Part shown: positions 46,701-56,517 of the stretch, one piece after another | How the letters are laid out: each line of letters begins with the position of its first letter | How positions within the stretch are numbered: position 1 is the first letter of the stretch | NCBI GenBank assembly: GCA_026874595.1 | Contig: CM049306.1 | Coordinates: forward strand, 9,170,519 to 9,234,518 | DNA: 64,000 nt | DNA from: Sipunculus nudus | Taxonomy: Eukaryota; Annelida; Sipuncula; Golfingiida; Sipunculidae | Direction: 5' to 3' | Notes under the pieces: generated by a model | Databases searched by the model: none | Told to the model about the DNA's origin: nothing | What the model saw: the letters and a program-made list of their open reading frames with translations, nothing else | Position numbers and translations under genes: made by a program

Positions 46701-49700
46701 ATTCCGACATTTGACGTCTATAAACTAGATCCTCAACCCCTTTTATGAAAATAGGGTCAAGGAAACGCTACTCCCAACGCACATAGGCTGTTCTTTTTGT
46801 TTATATCCATGTGTACATAACATGTGGGGGCCCGCCAAAAATAATCCAAACACATTTGCATTCAATAAAGACATCAACCCGTTTGGAACAACAAATTTGT
46901 CAAAATAGCAGGTAAATCAGTATACTCTGGATTTTTTTATAACATTGGAGTTAAATGTATTCATGATTTATACGAACCAAATGGAGAATCTAAGAATTTT
47001 TCAGAAATATTTCACCCTGAAAATAAACTCTATAAAAAATACCTGATGTTCTGGTATTCTATACAACAAGCGGTACCAAAGGAATGGAAATTAGTTCTTA
47101 AATCAGAGAACATGAGTGATATCTACGTAAAAGACACTTTATTATTGAATAATCAAGTTCTAGACTTGAGAAAAGTCTATTACCGTAAGGTGTATAATAT
47201 GGTTATAAATGACTATACAAATGAGCCGGCTAATAGAATTAAACTAGAGGAAAGCTTACCTCAGGTATTTTTCTGGAAAGATGCAATTGTTTATATATAT
47301 AAAACCACTATGGATATGTTTTTGAGGCAATTTCAGTTTAGAATAATCCATAATATATTGTCTGTGAATGTAAAGCTATACATATGGAAAATAACTGATA
47401 CCAATATGTGTTCATATTGCAAAATTAGTTTTGCAAAGAAAGGTTTGTTATGAGTGAACTTTTAAGATTCCGCACATATGCAATCAAACACCTTTGGTAA
47501 CATGGTTTTTCGCTTTTGTCAACAGTTCCTTTTGAATAACAGATTGTAGATAAACAAACTATGACACAAAGACGCTATAAGATTTTTCCTGAAAAGAATT
47601 ACATAAAGCAGTTCATAAAATTACCCTACGCAGAGTAATGCAGAAATTACTTATAGAAGTCTATACATCGAGTAGCTTAAAAGCTGGCTTTGACATTCAC
47701 TCATGGATACTCTCAGTTGTGCTTTTGAAGATCTGGTCTTTAGCAAGTCCGATGTAAGCTAAATGTACTCAGAAACTGGACTTTCACTGCCAGTTAACCT
47801 AAGTGGCAGGGGATCTGGTGGCGCGGAATTTATCACGTGACCTACCTCTCCTGGCTCTGTGACGTTGATTGGTGGCGGCAGACATTCACCCACTTCCGGT
47901 TCCCCTTTGGCGTATTCAGTACACACGTTCCGGGGCGCTTCACATGCGTGTCCTGGTATAGGCGGGAGATCTGGACATGTGTCATTGCACTGAAAAAGGA
48001 CAGGCTTTATCACTTTACCAAGCTTTATCACTTAATGGACATTTTGTAAAGTTTATTGAAATTAAAAAGTTACACTTGTTTAGGATGCAGCACAGCACAG
48101 TGCGGGTACCATATATGGCGCACTATGTGACTGAGTCACAGCCAGTATACATGTACATTGTGTCACACCATCATACGTTTTTTAGGGGTACAAATTTGAC
48201 ACTTAGCATGGTTTCGTCTTAATTGTCACTTAATAGACAGACTATGGGATTTCCCCTCTAACCTCAACTCTATCACAAATAATAGCTGCTTGGAAAGACG
48301 AATCCAATGTAGAAAATATGAGATTTGTTTTTGTATAAGCTAGCAAGCTGCCCCCCCCCCCCCCCATCAATAAAAATGAAATTATGTCATGTTTTCCAAA
48401 TCTATAGTGTATCCAGATACATATACATGTATAAATATCATCAAGTATGTATATTTATATAAATACATATATTTTTATGTGGCAGCTTTACGCACCGACT
48501 AAATATAGAAACAGGGTGTTTTTACTAATCACATACAGTCACAATAAGATTGTATGTAATGTCTTAATCAAGTTTCCATTATCCGTGTCGTACTAGTCCC
48601 GCTCATGAAAAACCACGACAAGCTCCGAATGTAATAGTCCGTCATAAATCACACTAAACGTAATTACACTACACATAATATACATAACATAAACGCTATA
48701 ATACCCCAAAATATTTAAATCGAGGATACAAAACCATTCTATAATTTTTGAGAATTTAATTAAAAATTAATAGAGGTGTAGTTTTGAATTATTGAAAGAA
48801 TCAGGATTTTAACTGAAACAACAAGGGCTAATATAATATGAACGTTTTCTTTGATGTAAAGGAAACGGGACTTTTATCCGATAGTTTCATTTCTCGTTTC
48901 ACAAGGAAAGTTGTTAAAATATTGGACGAGGATTATAAAGATGTAAACCTGTATTGCCCATCATATTAATTTTTATGTTATCAAAGAATACCTTAACCAT
49001 CGCTCTGCACCGCAGTACGGTCCTGCTCCCTTTAAACACTTATTGTATCACCATATCACATAAAAAGAATAAGCAGAACCTCGTTCTTGATATGATAATA
49101 ATTTTATACAAAATATTTTTTTTACAATTGGAGAATAATCCTTTCATTGTAATCCTCAATACAAACAACTGTCCAACTCCGAAGAGCTGATAAAACATAA
49201 AATTGGACGGACCTGTCAATCAGGAGAATATGGCCTTTTAATCTTTCAAAGTCATCGATAAAAGGTCTATTTTTCTGAATCTGATTACTTGCGATGCATA
49301 TTTTAATTGAAGAATGATAAATTGACACAAATCATCAGATTCATTCCCAATAATTAAAACTAAATTCACCCGTTAAGGAGAGGCATGTTTTCCTAAAATG
49401 TCTCCTGCACAGAGAAATGCCCGCTAATGCACATGGAAGGTCCTTGTATGTTTCCCCGGGAGAGTTTGGTGTCAAAAACTATGGCCTTTTTACTAGTACA
49501 TGTATGTTGATTTTTTCCACTAATTGTTAAACGGGGATCTGTTGGCTTTGGTTTTATTTAAGTAAATTGATATAACTGATATACTTCCATACCCGCTTTG
49601 TTTTTCTTCCTACGCCATTGAACAAATAAATTAGCAAATAGATGACTGATCAGGAAAAAAATTACAACCAATTATGAAGAGCCCGTATCTGAGTATACTA

Positions 49701-52085
49701 TAATGTGACGGGGTCTGCCCTGACACGCGGATATCAAGGAGAGTAATCAACTTGAGTGGGGTCCCAATTAGCAATTCATTAACTCAGTATTTATTTCATC
49801 TCATTGTGGTTTTGTTTTTATTATGACAGTTTTTGCAATCCTCGCCATTTAATACATACCTACTTTGGTGCATGCAATAACAGAAACCTGCACCGCTGTC
49901 GTCTGCTAAACCAATGACAATTGCACATGTGCATATCTATGATATATGTAAAATTAATTGAAGTTCTAATACTTACATAATTCTCAAACACTGTATTTGT
50001 AACTTGCTGCAGTTCCTTTGCTTTGACGTACAGATGTGTTGTGTCAATTATATTCGGTCTACATAGGATCACGTGACATGACGTAGTCACAAGGGCACTG
50101 AAAAGATAAATCACCAAATCTGAAAAGATAAAAAAAAAATTAGATACAATAGAAATCTATGGCTCAATTTATATTTATATTTAAAAAAAGGTTCAACATC
50201 TTCACGCATGTTAATATAAGGATTCCCTGTCCCTAACATGTATTCAGTGTTCACAACTGACCGGTTATATGAGTAGATGAAAGTCATTCGAAAAAAGCTA
50301 TCTCGTGAAACCTGAGAATATATATATTTCATTGATATTTCATTGATATTAAATTGCATTTTGTAATTTTTTATAGGTAAAGGTTACAGCATGATTTCAA
50401 AAATTAATGTCCGACATTTGATAAATAGAACGTTAACAGTTCTGTGATTACCGCTGAAAGATCATATTTAAATTACATTTCAACAATGTTAAAAGCAAAA
50501 TAAATGTTACCAAATTTTAAAATATATCTGAAAAATAGTGATATACGACATGTAACTACAACGAGGCATTTTATAGTAGTAAATTCCCTTGCCTCTTAGC
50601 ATCTTCAGTTTATTTTCTGCAAATGTTTATCTGAAGCTGTAAAGCTAATACTTGAGGTTACAGGGTCGACAGAGGGTATTTATACAGGTTTGGGAGGATG
50701 TTGAAAGTGCTCATTTAAGAAGGGTTGTGGTTGATTTGAGGGATGAAAATAAAGAGAGGGGGTGACCAACTGGGGGCGGGGAATCCTTCGAGAGCTTTCT
50801 ATTTTTGTCTCAACATGGCCAAACTGTCGTGCAGGAAACGTCTCAAAGTCAGTCAGATAATTAATGCAACAGCGCTGCAGTTAATCGAGGTTACTAGGAA
50901 ATGAAACGAAATTTGTGTATATGACGTTAACCACTGCAGCTCTGAGGGTGTAAAAAATGACATATAAGACCAGGAAAACCAGGCAGATACTTCAAATACT
51001 AATCGTGTTAAACTCATATCATTGTTTTCCGTTTTAATCAATGTATCCTCATTAATATGCAAATATATTTGTAAATATGGGTGCAATTGAGTACGCCCAG
51101 AATATCTAACATCTAACATTTCATCACTAACAAAAACACAACAACTGGAAGTTTTAGGTTGGTTTTGTGTATTTCGTTTTTAATAACCTGAGCATGATTT
51201 ATGTGCTCACTAATATAAAACCGAGTCATATAATTAAGATATCAACGGGGACATATCGTAAATATTTCCACTTGGTATAAAACCAGAAAGATGCATTCCT
51301 AGCATCCTATTTTTGTTTTGTTTATGAAAATGAGAGAAATTTATCTTTCCTGGAGGGCAAATAATCATATTATATCTATATATATCTTACTTTAAACAAT
51401 AAAAGCATAAAAGAATATCGCAAATGAAACGTTATAGGAGCTTTATGGTAATTAGTTATTGGATGAAGAAGTTAAACGGGATAAGATTTTTTTAATTAAT
51501 ATTTTGTAAGATCATGAGTTGTTTGAATGATATAAAGGGATCCTAACAATTTCATCTAAATTAAAATTTATCAGACAAATATTCAGATAGTCAAAAGTAA
51601 CCAGAATAAATTTAAACATACCAGAAATCTGAATGTAAGCCTTCGCAATGAGGAGCTCTGTATTATGGGATGCACCCAAAACCCTGTCAGGAAATTTTCA
51701 AAGCTTTTCGGGAATGGACCAATGCAGAATCAATTAAATGTTGGTGGTGATCCGGAAGATGATCCGCATTAAGGAACTTCACCAAGGAATATTCGTAAAT
51801 ATACAGTCACATATGCACGAATGAACTTGGGAATATGGCCCGATAGTGAATGCAAACACGGTTTGGGGAGCATCCCGAAATACGGACCCCCACATGGCGG
51901 AGGCTTGCATTCCTTAGAATCAGATTTCTAGTTTGTGTTTGTTAAAGGTTAATAATTGAGTGAACGCCACTCAGAAGCCCCATCTAGTTATTTACCTTCC
52001 CTAGCTTGAAGATGAAGTTCACCATGGTAAGGTTAACCATTTCCGACTAATTAAAAAAAAAGTTAAACATACCATTTAACTTCAT
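43573..52085 (-). CDS. Predicted secreted four-helix cytokine-like protein, six exons, 257 aa
   Basis: I assembled exons 52073-52085, 49977-50119, 47846-47989, 46323-46481, 45842-45976 and 43573-43752; all joins keep one frame (774 nt with stop). Signal peptide: MKLND then LVIYLFSALVTTSC. Exon 2 then gives a helix (THLYVKAKELQQVTNTVFEN). Exon 3 is a Cys/Pro-rich loop with glycosylation sites NDT and NVT. Exon 4 has helices around EIISLLRHLNSCRVWLSEV and GAAILFILDNILNL. Exon 5 gives LWQQLYHINYRWKHVHKFLL. Exon 6 gives TLRNVVTSWRLQNQARQTVK and a basic end. Intron phases are 1-0-0-0-0. Vertebrate IL6 and CSF3 also have a phase 1 intron in the signal peptide and phase 0 introns after it, with similar size and helix order. 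No receptor-contact motif such as FxxK is seen at the start of the last helix. The fold assignment is inference; another secreted helical protein is possible. The exon 5 call is the weakest. Confidence 0.62.
44998..45022. repeat. Poly-T tract
   Basis: About 25 consecutive T within intron 5 of the cytokine-like gene. Confidence 0.95.
45842..45976 (-). CDS. Cytokine-like gene exon 5 (helix C candidate)
   Basis: 135 nt, open, phase 0 at both ends, between CCTGCAAG and CAG|GTTTGT. The polypyrimidine tract is weak and the donor is non-optimal. Encodes an aromatic-rich amphipathic helix and a short loop, TDMTPKIYPQ. If skipped, exons 4 and 6 still join in frame and give a 212-residue protein. Confidence 0.55.
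46323..46481 (-). CDS. Cytokine-like gene exon 4 (helix B region)
   Basis: 159 nt between GTCACCAG and AAG|GTTAGT, phase 0 at both ends. Two helix-forming stretches flank an acidic/aromatic linker, KPEEYYPSLFEDRR. Confidence 0.78.
46826..47453 (+). pseudogene. LINE reverse transcriptase C-terminal fragment
   Basis: The open frame at 47046-47453 has the tail typical of non-LTR retrotransposon ORF2. It shows SIQQAVPKEWK, then PQVFFWKDAI, RQFQFRIIHNILSVNVKLY and a Cys-pair end (TNMCSYCK). About 200 bp upstream continue the same protein in other frames (KDINPFGTTN; YEPNGESKNFSEIF). It is a dead 5'-truncated copy, opposite in strand to the host gene, in the intron between exons 4 and 3 of the cytokine-like gene. 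Confidence 0.82.
47846..47989 (-). CDS. Cytokine-like gene exon 3 (Cys/Pro-rich loop)
   Basis: 144 nt between CTTTTTCAG and GAG|GTAGGT, phase 0 at both ends. Starts CNDTCPDLPPIPGHACEA and includes five Cys, many Pro and two N-glycosylation sequons, as expected for an exposed disulfide-linked loop. Confidence 0.8.
49977..50119 (-). CDS. Cytokine-like gene exon 2 (signal core, helix A)
   Basis: Acceptor is a T-run plus ATCTTTTCAG; donor is TAT|GTAAGT, phase 0. Encodes the hydrophobic signal core, CRPN, then a predicted amphipathic helix ending VFENY. A second CAG 22 bp further in is a weaker alternative acceptor. Confidence 0.75.
51650..51931 (+). repeat. Dispersed repeat, copy 3 of 3, ends in CTAG
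   Basis: Shares the ordered landmarks of copies 1 and 2 and ends 'cagatttctag' followed by TT. A small hairpin (ATTC-ctta-GAAT) precedes CTAG. The end resembles a Helitron/HINE 3' end. In intron 1 of the cytokine-like gene. Confidence 0.68.
52073..52085 (-). CDS. Cytokine-like gene exon 1 (start codon)
   Basis: ATGAAGTTAAATG|GTATGT: 13 coding bases and a consensus donor, phase 1. It was chosen because it supplies Met, a basic n-region (MKLN) and exactly the one base that exon 2 needs. The bases before ATG (cct) are a poor Kozak context. A different first exon remains possible. Confidence 0.5.
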
Positions 52086-52199
52086 AGGACTCGCCCGTCT
52101 TGTGGTTCTCATGGAATTCACAGATTATAGGAATTCCAAGATGACTGCCTTGTGGCCATATTGAATGTCTAACGGGTCTGAAATTTGTTAGGTTACATC

Positions 52200-52378
52200 C
52201 TCTTACACTGAAAGAAAAAGGGTTACATGTAGATCCCTTAACGGTTCTTTAGAGTGGAGCAAGTGTGGAACTCTTAGAGGTTCAAGGTAGAACCCTCTAG
52301 TGTGATAATGGGTGTTTCTAAGTACCCTACAGAAGGGTTCTTCCTTGAACCATTTGCTTTAAAGGTTCTTTAGGTTCT

Positions 52379-52440
<62 letters not shown>
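52200..52440. repeat. GGTTCTTT-rich repeat and (TA)n array
   Basis: Repeated short motifs GGTTCTTT, GGGTTCTT and GGAACTC, partly inverted (GAACC), run into a (TA)n tract at 52380-52436. Probably a small MITE-like or satellite-like element. It lies within 120 bp of the predicted start of the cytokine-like gene. Confidence 0.5.
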
Positions 52441-52444
<4 letters not shown>

Positions 52445-53364
52445 AAAGTCTTGGATGTCATATCAAATAATTTGTCATATCATATAATTTAGAAAAAATA
52501 ATTCATTCGTCATATGTCAATATTGAAGGGAAACAGTTTGATTGATAATATGAAAACTCTTAAGGTATTTCTCAAAGAAAGTGTGTATAATTGCAAGGAC
52601 CACAGCTAAAAATCATATATCTTATTTAGTTATATTCTGTAAAAATGATAAATTCTTCCAGATGAAATGAGAAACACGTTTTGTAAGGAAACACTTCATT
52701 TTATTTTGTTGTAAAGATCCACTTGTCAGAAATATGCAACAGCCAAAAGGTTTTAGCATATGTATTCACCCGTATTATATATTTTTGCATCTGTGATATA
52801 GAGTTAGTGAACACGTCACACAGGTCTCCCTCATCAACACACAAAAAATGGCGACAAGAAAGAACACCCACGGGGCCAAGGGTGTGCTGGTCTTCTTGGT
52901 TTGATTGATTCTTCGCGTGTTCATGGGTACATCTGTTGTGATTCTAGATCCTCTTGTGTAGTCCACTTGTATTACAACATTAATACTTGTCTGTTTCACA
53001 AAATAAAATATAACAAGCCGTAACACCATACAATCGACAAACAGCAGGTGATGCAAGGTGTCTTTTTCGATGTTTGCTTGTACAACTGATACGCCTTAGT
53101 GAAACGTACACATGTCCCTTGGCAAAAGTATTGTTTCATTAGCCCAATTTACACTAGAAAAATGTGGCGCGCTAGACCGGTCCGAAAAAACGTGGAGCGG
53201 GCCACATTTTAATTGCGTTCACACTGTGCCGGACCAAGTGACCTATAGTGCGCAACCCTGTCAAGTTAAAGCCCAGTCACACATGCCTACGATCACCTAC
53301 GACTAGTAGTTGCCGATTACCTGCGACATGTCGCAAGGGATTAGGTTTGCGGTCACAAGTGAGG

Positions 53365-53366
<2 letters not shown>

Positions 53367-53427
<61 letters not shown>
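53367..53427. repeat. (TA)n microsatellite
   Basis: Uninterrupted TA tract inside the nested transposon cluster. Confidence 0.95.
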
Positions 53428-53431
<4 letters not shown>

Positions 53432-53563
53432 ACCTTGGTGTATGAGAATGCACCCCTTTTATTTTCGGAACCATTTTCCAGTTTGCTTAGAGTAGATCGA
53501 AATTTGTAAAAAAAAAAAAATCATCATAGAAAAATCGAAATGTAAACTGCATCAAGTAATATG

Positions 53564-53596
<33 letters not shown>

Positions 53597-54651
53597 GGTT
53601 TGTTTGATTTATAGATTATATTGTGAATATCCAGGGACACAATATACATAAAACAATTGGGTATTTAAAAGTAGCTAGTTTCTAGCTATTTCAGGTGTAG
53701 AATTCCCTAAAATATGGAACAATGAAATGGAACAATAAAAAGTGTCCTTTTCCCAAAATTTCCAATATTTTGAGGGGATATACCCCTCTTATACACTCAG
53801 CCATGCATGAAGTTCAGTTCACCATGTATTGATTATATGCCATAGATCATACAAATTTTAGTTTACCTGCCCCTTTGTATGTATCTATGTGCCAGTGACA
53901 TGTTCACGACAAGTCGCACGACTCGTCGTACCACTAATCGGGATCGGTCGTGACCATTCTTAACCATTCGGTAACTGGTCGTAGCCTGTTTCTCGACCTA
54001 TCGTACCACAAGTCGGTATCAGTCTGCGACTGCTCGGTAGCTCCGATGGCTACCGATCACATAAGACTACCTCCGACCACTCGTAAACTAGTCGTACGAC
54101 AACAAAAAAGAACAACCGATTTTCCAAGACCACTGCTGATCAGTCGTAGGGTTGTGAACCGTTAAGCCACGGTCACACTGGAGATACGACCAGGTTACGA
54201 CCTGTCCACGACTGAAAATTTGAGGAATCGCCGGACAATCGTGACAAGAACGTGCGACCGATCGCGGAGGTCGTGGCTGATCACTGGGTGAAAAATCGGT
54301 CGCAGGTGGTTTTTGAACATGTTCAAAATCCAGTTGCGACTGATTTGTCAATTTTTAGGTCGTAGGAGCTCGCAAGAAGGTTGTACCACCAGTCTTTGGT
54401 CATCGCACGACCAGTCGTGCATCATCGTGCGACAACTTGTTGCACGATTGGTCGTGCCACTGCTCGTGCCACCTCGCGATTGGTGGCACCACTGGTCGTA
54501 CGACCTTGTGATCAGAATTGCGACTTGCCAAGATCTCCCCCGACTTGTGGCACAACCATACGACTGGTCGTGCTATCAGCTCGGCAAACGTTATAAAAGT
54601 GTCGGGATCTAGAGCTAAGCTCATTCAGCCGTATTTACCTCTATTGTAAGT

Positions 54652-54787
54652 ATGGATCAGCTGATGCCTCCCTGTAGACTCGAGTTTACGCTGGTTCGGC
54701 TACAGCTGGAGCAAAAACAACAGCTTGGCGCTATTGCCGCAGCTGCACTTCTGCACCGAAGAAGCCAGCGAAGACAAAGAAGAAAAC
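54652..54787 (+). pseudogene. Harbinger-type transposase first-exon remnant
   Basis: ATG at 54652 opens LEFTLVRLQLEQKQQLGA, then IAAAALLHRRSQRRQRRKR, ending at a donor C|GTAAGT at 54787. An Ala/Leu run followed by a block of Arg near the N-terminus is common in animal Harbinger nuclease proteins. The frame continues past the donor only as intron-like sequence. The catalytic domain is absent. Confidence 0.5.
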
Positions 54788-54794
54788 GTAAGTA

Positions 54795-54940
54795 CTCTCA
54801 GAGGCATCTGTTTCCTGCACAGATACCGGCTGCGGATCATCTTCTGCCATGGGTGCCGTGTAGATTTCTGCTAGCACCGCGGTGTCTGAAACAAGCTGTT
54901 TTCGGCCCTTGCCACGTCCTTTTCCTTTTCGTGGAGTCAT
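54795..54940 (-). pseudogene. Opposed coding remnant, possibly second Harbinger gene
   Basis: ATG at 54940 opens TPRKGKGRGKGRKQLVSDTA and then an acidic stretch (PMAEDDPQPVSVQETD). It runs convergently towards the plus-strand exon and stops being coding-like at 54795. Harbinger elements often encode a Myb-like DNA-binding protein, but no Myb helix is visible here. Confidence 0.35.
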
Positions 54941-55858
54941 ATCACTGTACTTTCTTTACGAGATCTAGCGAACGAATGACTAGGGCTGATATGAGGCCCA
55001 GGAATATATATCCATACGATCGGTGGCACGACCAGTTGAACGACTAGTCGCAGGTCATTACGACAAGTCGTACGATTAGTCGCTGGTCACTAAGACTTGT
55101 CGTACGATCAATATTAATCGCAACGACTTGTCGCACGACTGACCTTGCGACCGATCGTCACTAGTTCTGGTTGATCGTGCAACCGAGCGTGCCACCAGTC
55201 GTACGATTACCTACCACCAGTATCAAGAACACACGACCATTTCAGAAACAGGACAAAATTATGGAGACTGGTCGTGCGTCTACCTGATCGTGGGTCAATC
55301 GCACGATTAAACAGTCGTACGATTCAGTGTGACCGTGGCTTTAACAATCCACTTACGACTGGTTAGGAGTTCTTACGACCACTTCAGACAACCTACGACT
55401 TCTTGCGACCAGTTTGGACATGTCGTACGACCTTTCCACGACTACTTACGATTTTTCAGTCGTAGGTGATCGCAACCTGTCGTAAACCGATCGTAGGTGC
55501 ATGTGTGACTGGGGCTTTGGCCACATTGCACTTGGCCCGGCCTAGAATCTGCATTGTGTTTACACGCAAATAAATACTGCAATGCAATCTAGCGTGGCCT
55601 AGATTGGATTCCCCCTTGCGCGCAGCGGTAATTCCCAGTCACATGACAGCCGAGTCTTGCTGGAGCGCACTGTATAGATAGCGCGCTCCACTTCTGTTTA
55701 CACACGTTCGAAGCACAAATGTAGATCGCGCCAGTCAAACCGGTGGTCAAAATGTAGCGCTTCAGACCGAAATTCCTCGAAATCTGGCACGTTTTTGGGA
55801 CTTGGCGCGCGCTAAACGACGTTGAGCGCTCCAGAAAAACGTGTGTAAATCGGATTTA

Positions 55859-56467
55859 TGTATCCCATCCAAAACGATATGTTTGTGAAGAATCGACAAA
55901 CTCCTAAACTTTCGCGACCCCACCTAGTGTGTGCACTCTGTAAGCTTAATGGGGAGTCGTGTTTCATTCATAAAAATGTGTGCGCCTTTCGGGGGTTCCT
56001 CGGTGTTATGACTCAGTAATGGGGATGACACACACCCAGGTCCCCCAGGAGTGGAATAACGATCCTGGTTGACACCAGGAAAATCAGATATAAGCCCCTG
56101 TCACGTATCACGAAACCGGAATGGAACTCTGTAGATGTACATATACTTGCTGAGCAAAGCAATAAAAATGGAGGCGGTTACCTCCACCCAAAAAATGTTT
56201 AAATAAAAAAAAAATCGCGACGGTCGAAATAATAAGTAATTCCGTGTCGACATATTCCTTAATTTGCAGGATGGGTAAGGAATGGTACGGAGAATGGATC
56301 TGGAAATATGTACAGTAGTGGTGTAGTCAGTTATCATTTGCGTTGTGTTTGGAGAGTCTTCAACCTGTGTGATAGCAGCGGTGCTCAAGTTTTTCATTAC
56401 GCGGCTTGATAATTAATTAGCTTATGTCCTTGGTCTCTGAAGCCGCCAATGGCACCTTTCGAGAGAC

Positions 56468-56517
<50 letters not shown>

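Larger units (their letters stand above)
54165..55340. mobile_element. Inner PIF/Harbinger-like element, 1,176 bp
   Basis: Ends AGCCACGGTCACACTG and CAGTGTGACCGTGGCT are perfectly inverted and flanked by TTA at 54162-54164 and 55341-55343. The arms are dense in GTCGTACGAC-type palindromes. The centre carries two opposed coding remnants (54652-54787 plus, 54795-54940 minus). This suggests a deletion derivative of an element that had both a nuclease and a second gene, as Harbinger elements do. Confidence 0.78.
53268..55518. mobile_element. Middle element of the nest
   Basis: AAAGCCCAGTCACACATG on the left matches, inverted, CATGTGTGACTGGGGCTTT on the right. The arms continue as repeats of CGAC/GTCG palindromes. 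A (TA)n tract (53367-53427) and a (TTA)n tract (53564-53597) have expanded inside its left part. No clear target duplication is visible. Confidence 0.65.
53142..55855. mobile_element. Outer PIF/Harbinger-like element of a three-level nest
   Basis: Left end GCCCAATTTACAC and right end GTGTAAATCGGAT are inverted. The pairing extends inward (CTAGAAAAATG... against CTGGAGCGCT... with mismatches). A 3-bp duplication TTA flanks it (53139-53141 and 55856-55858), as in PIF/Harbinger. Only ~126 bp on the left and ~337 bp on the right belong to it; the rest is the nested elements. Confidence 0.65.

Noticed and set aside
54313-54624. Arg/Val/Thr-rich overlapping frames on both strands
   Set aside because: They arise from the CGAC/GTCG palindrome field inside the inner transposon.
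54162-55343. piggyBac/Kolobok element with TTAA duplication
   Set aside because: TTAA is present on the left, but the perfect ends AGCCACGG/CCGTGGCT leave exactly TTA on both sides, which fits Harbinger better.
56101-56397. Minus-strand frame beginning MKNLSTAAITQ with several N-glycosylation sequons, as in a receptor N-terminus
   Set aside because: No convincing splice donor and no following transmembrane exons found within the window.
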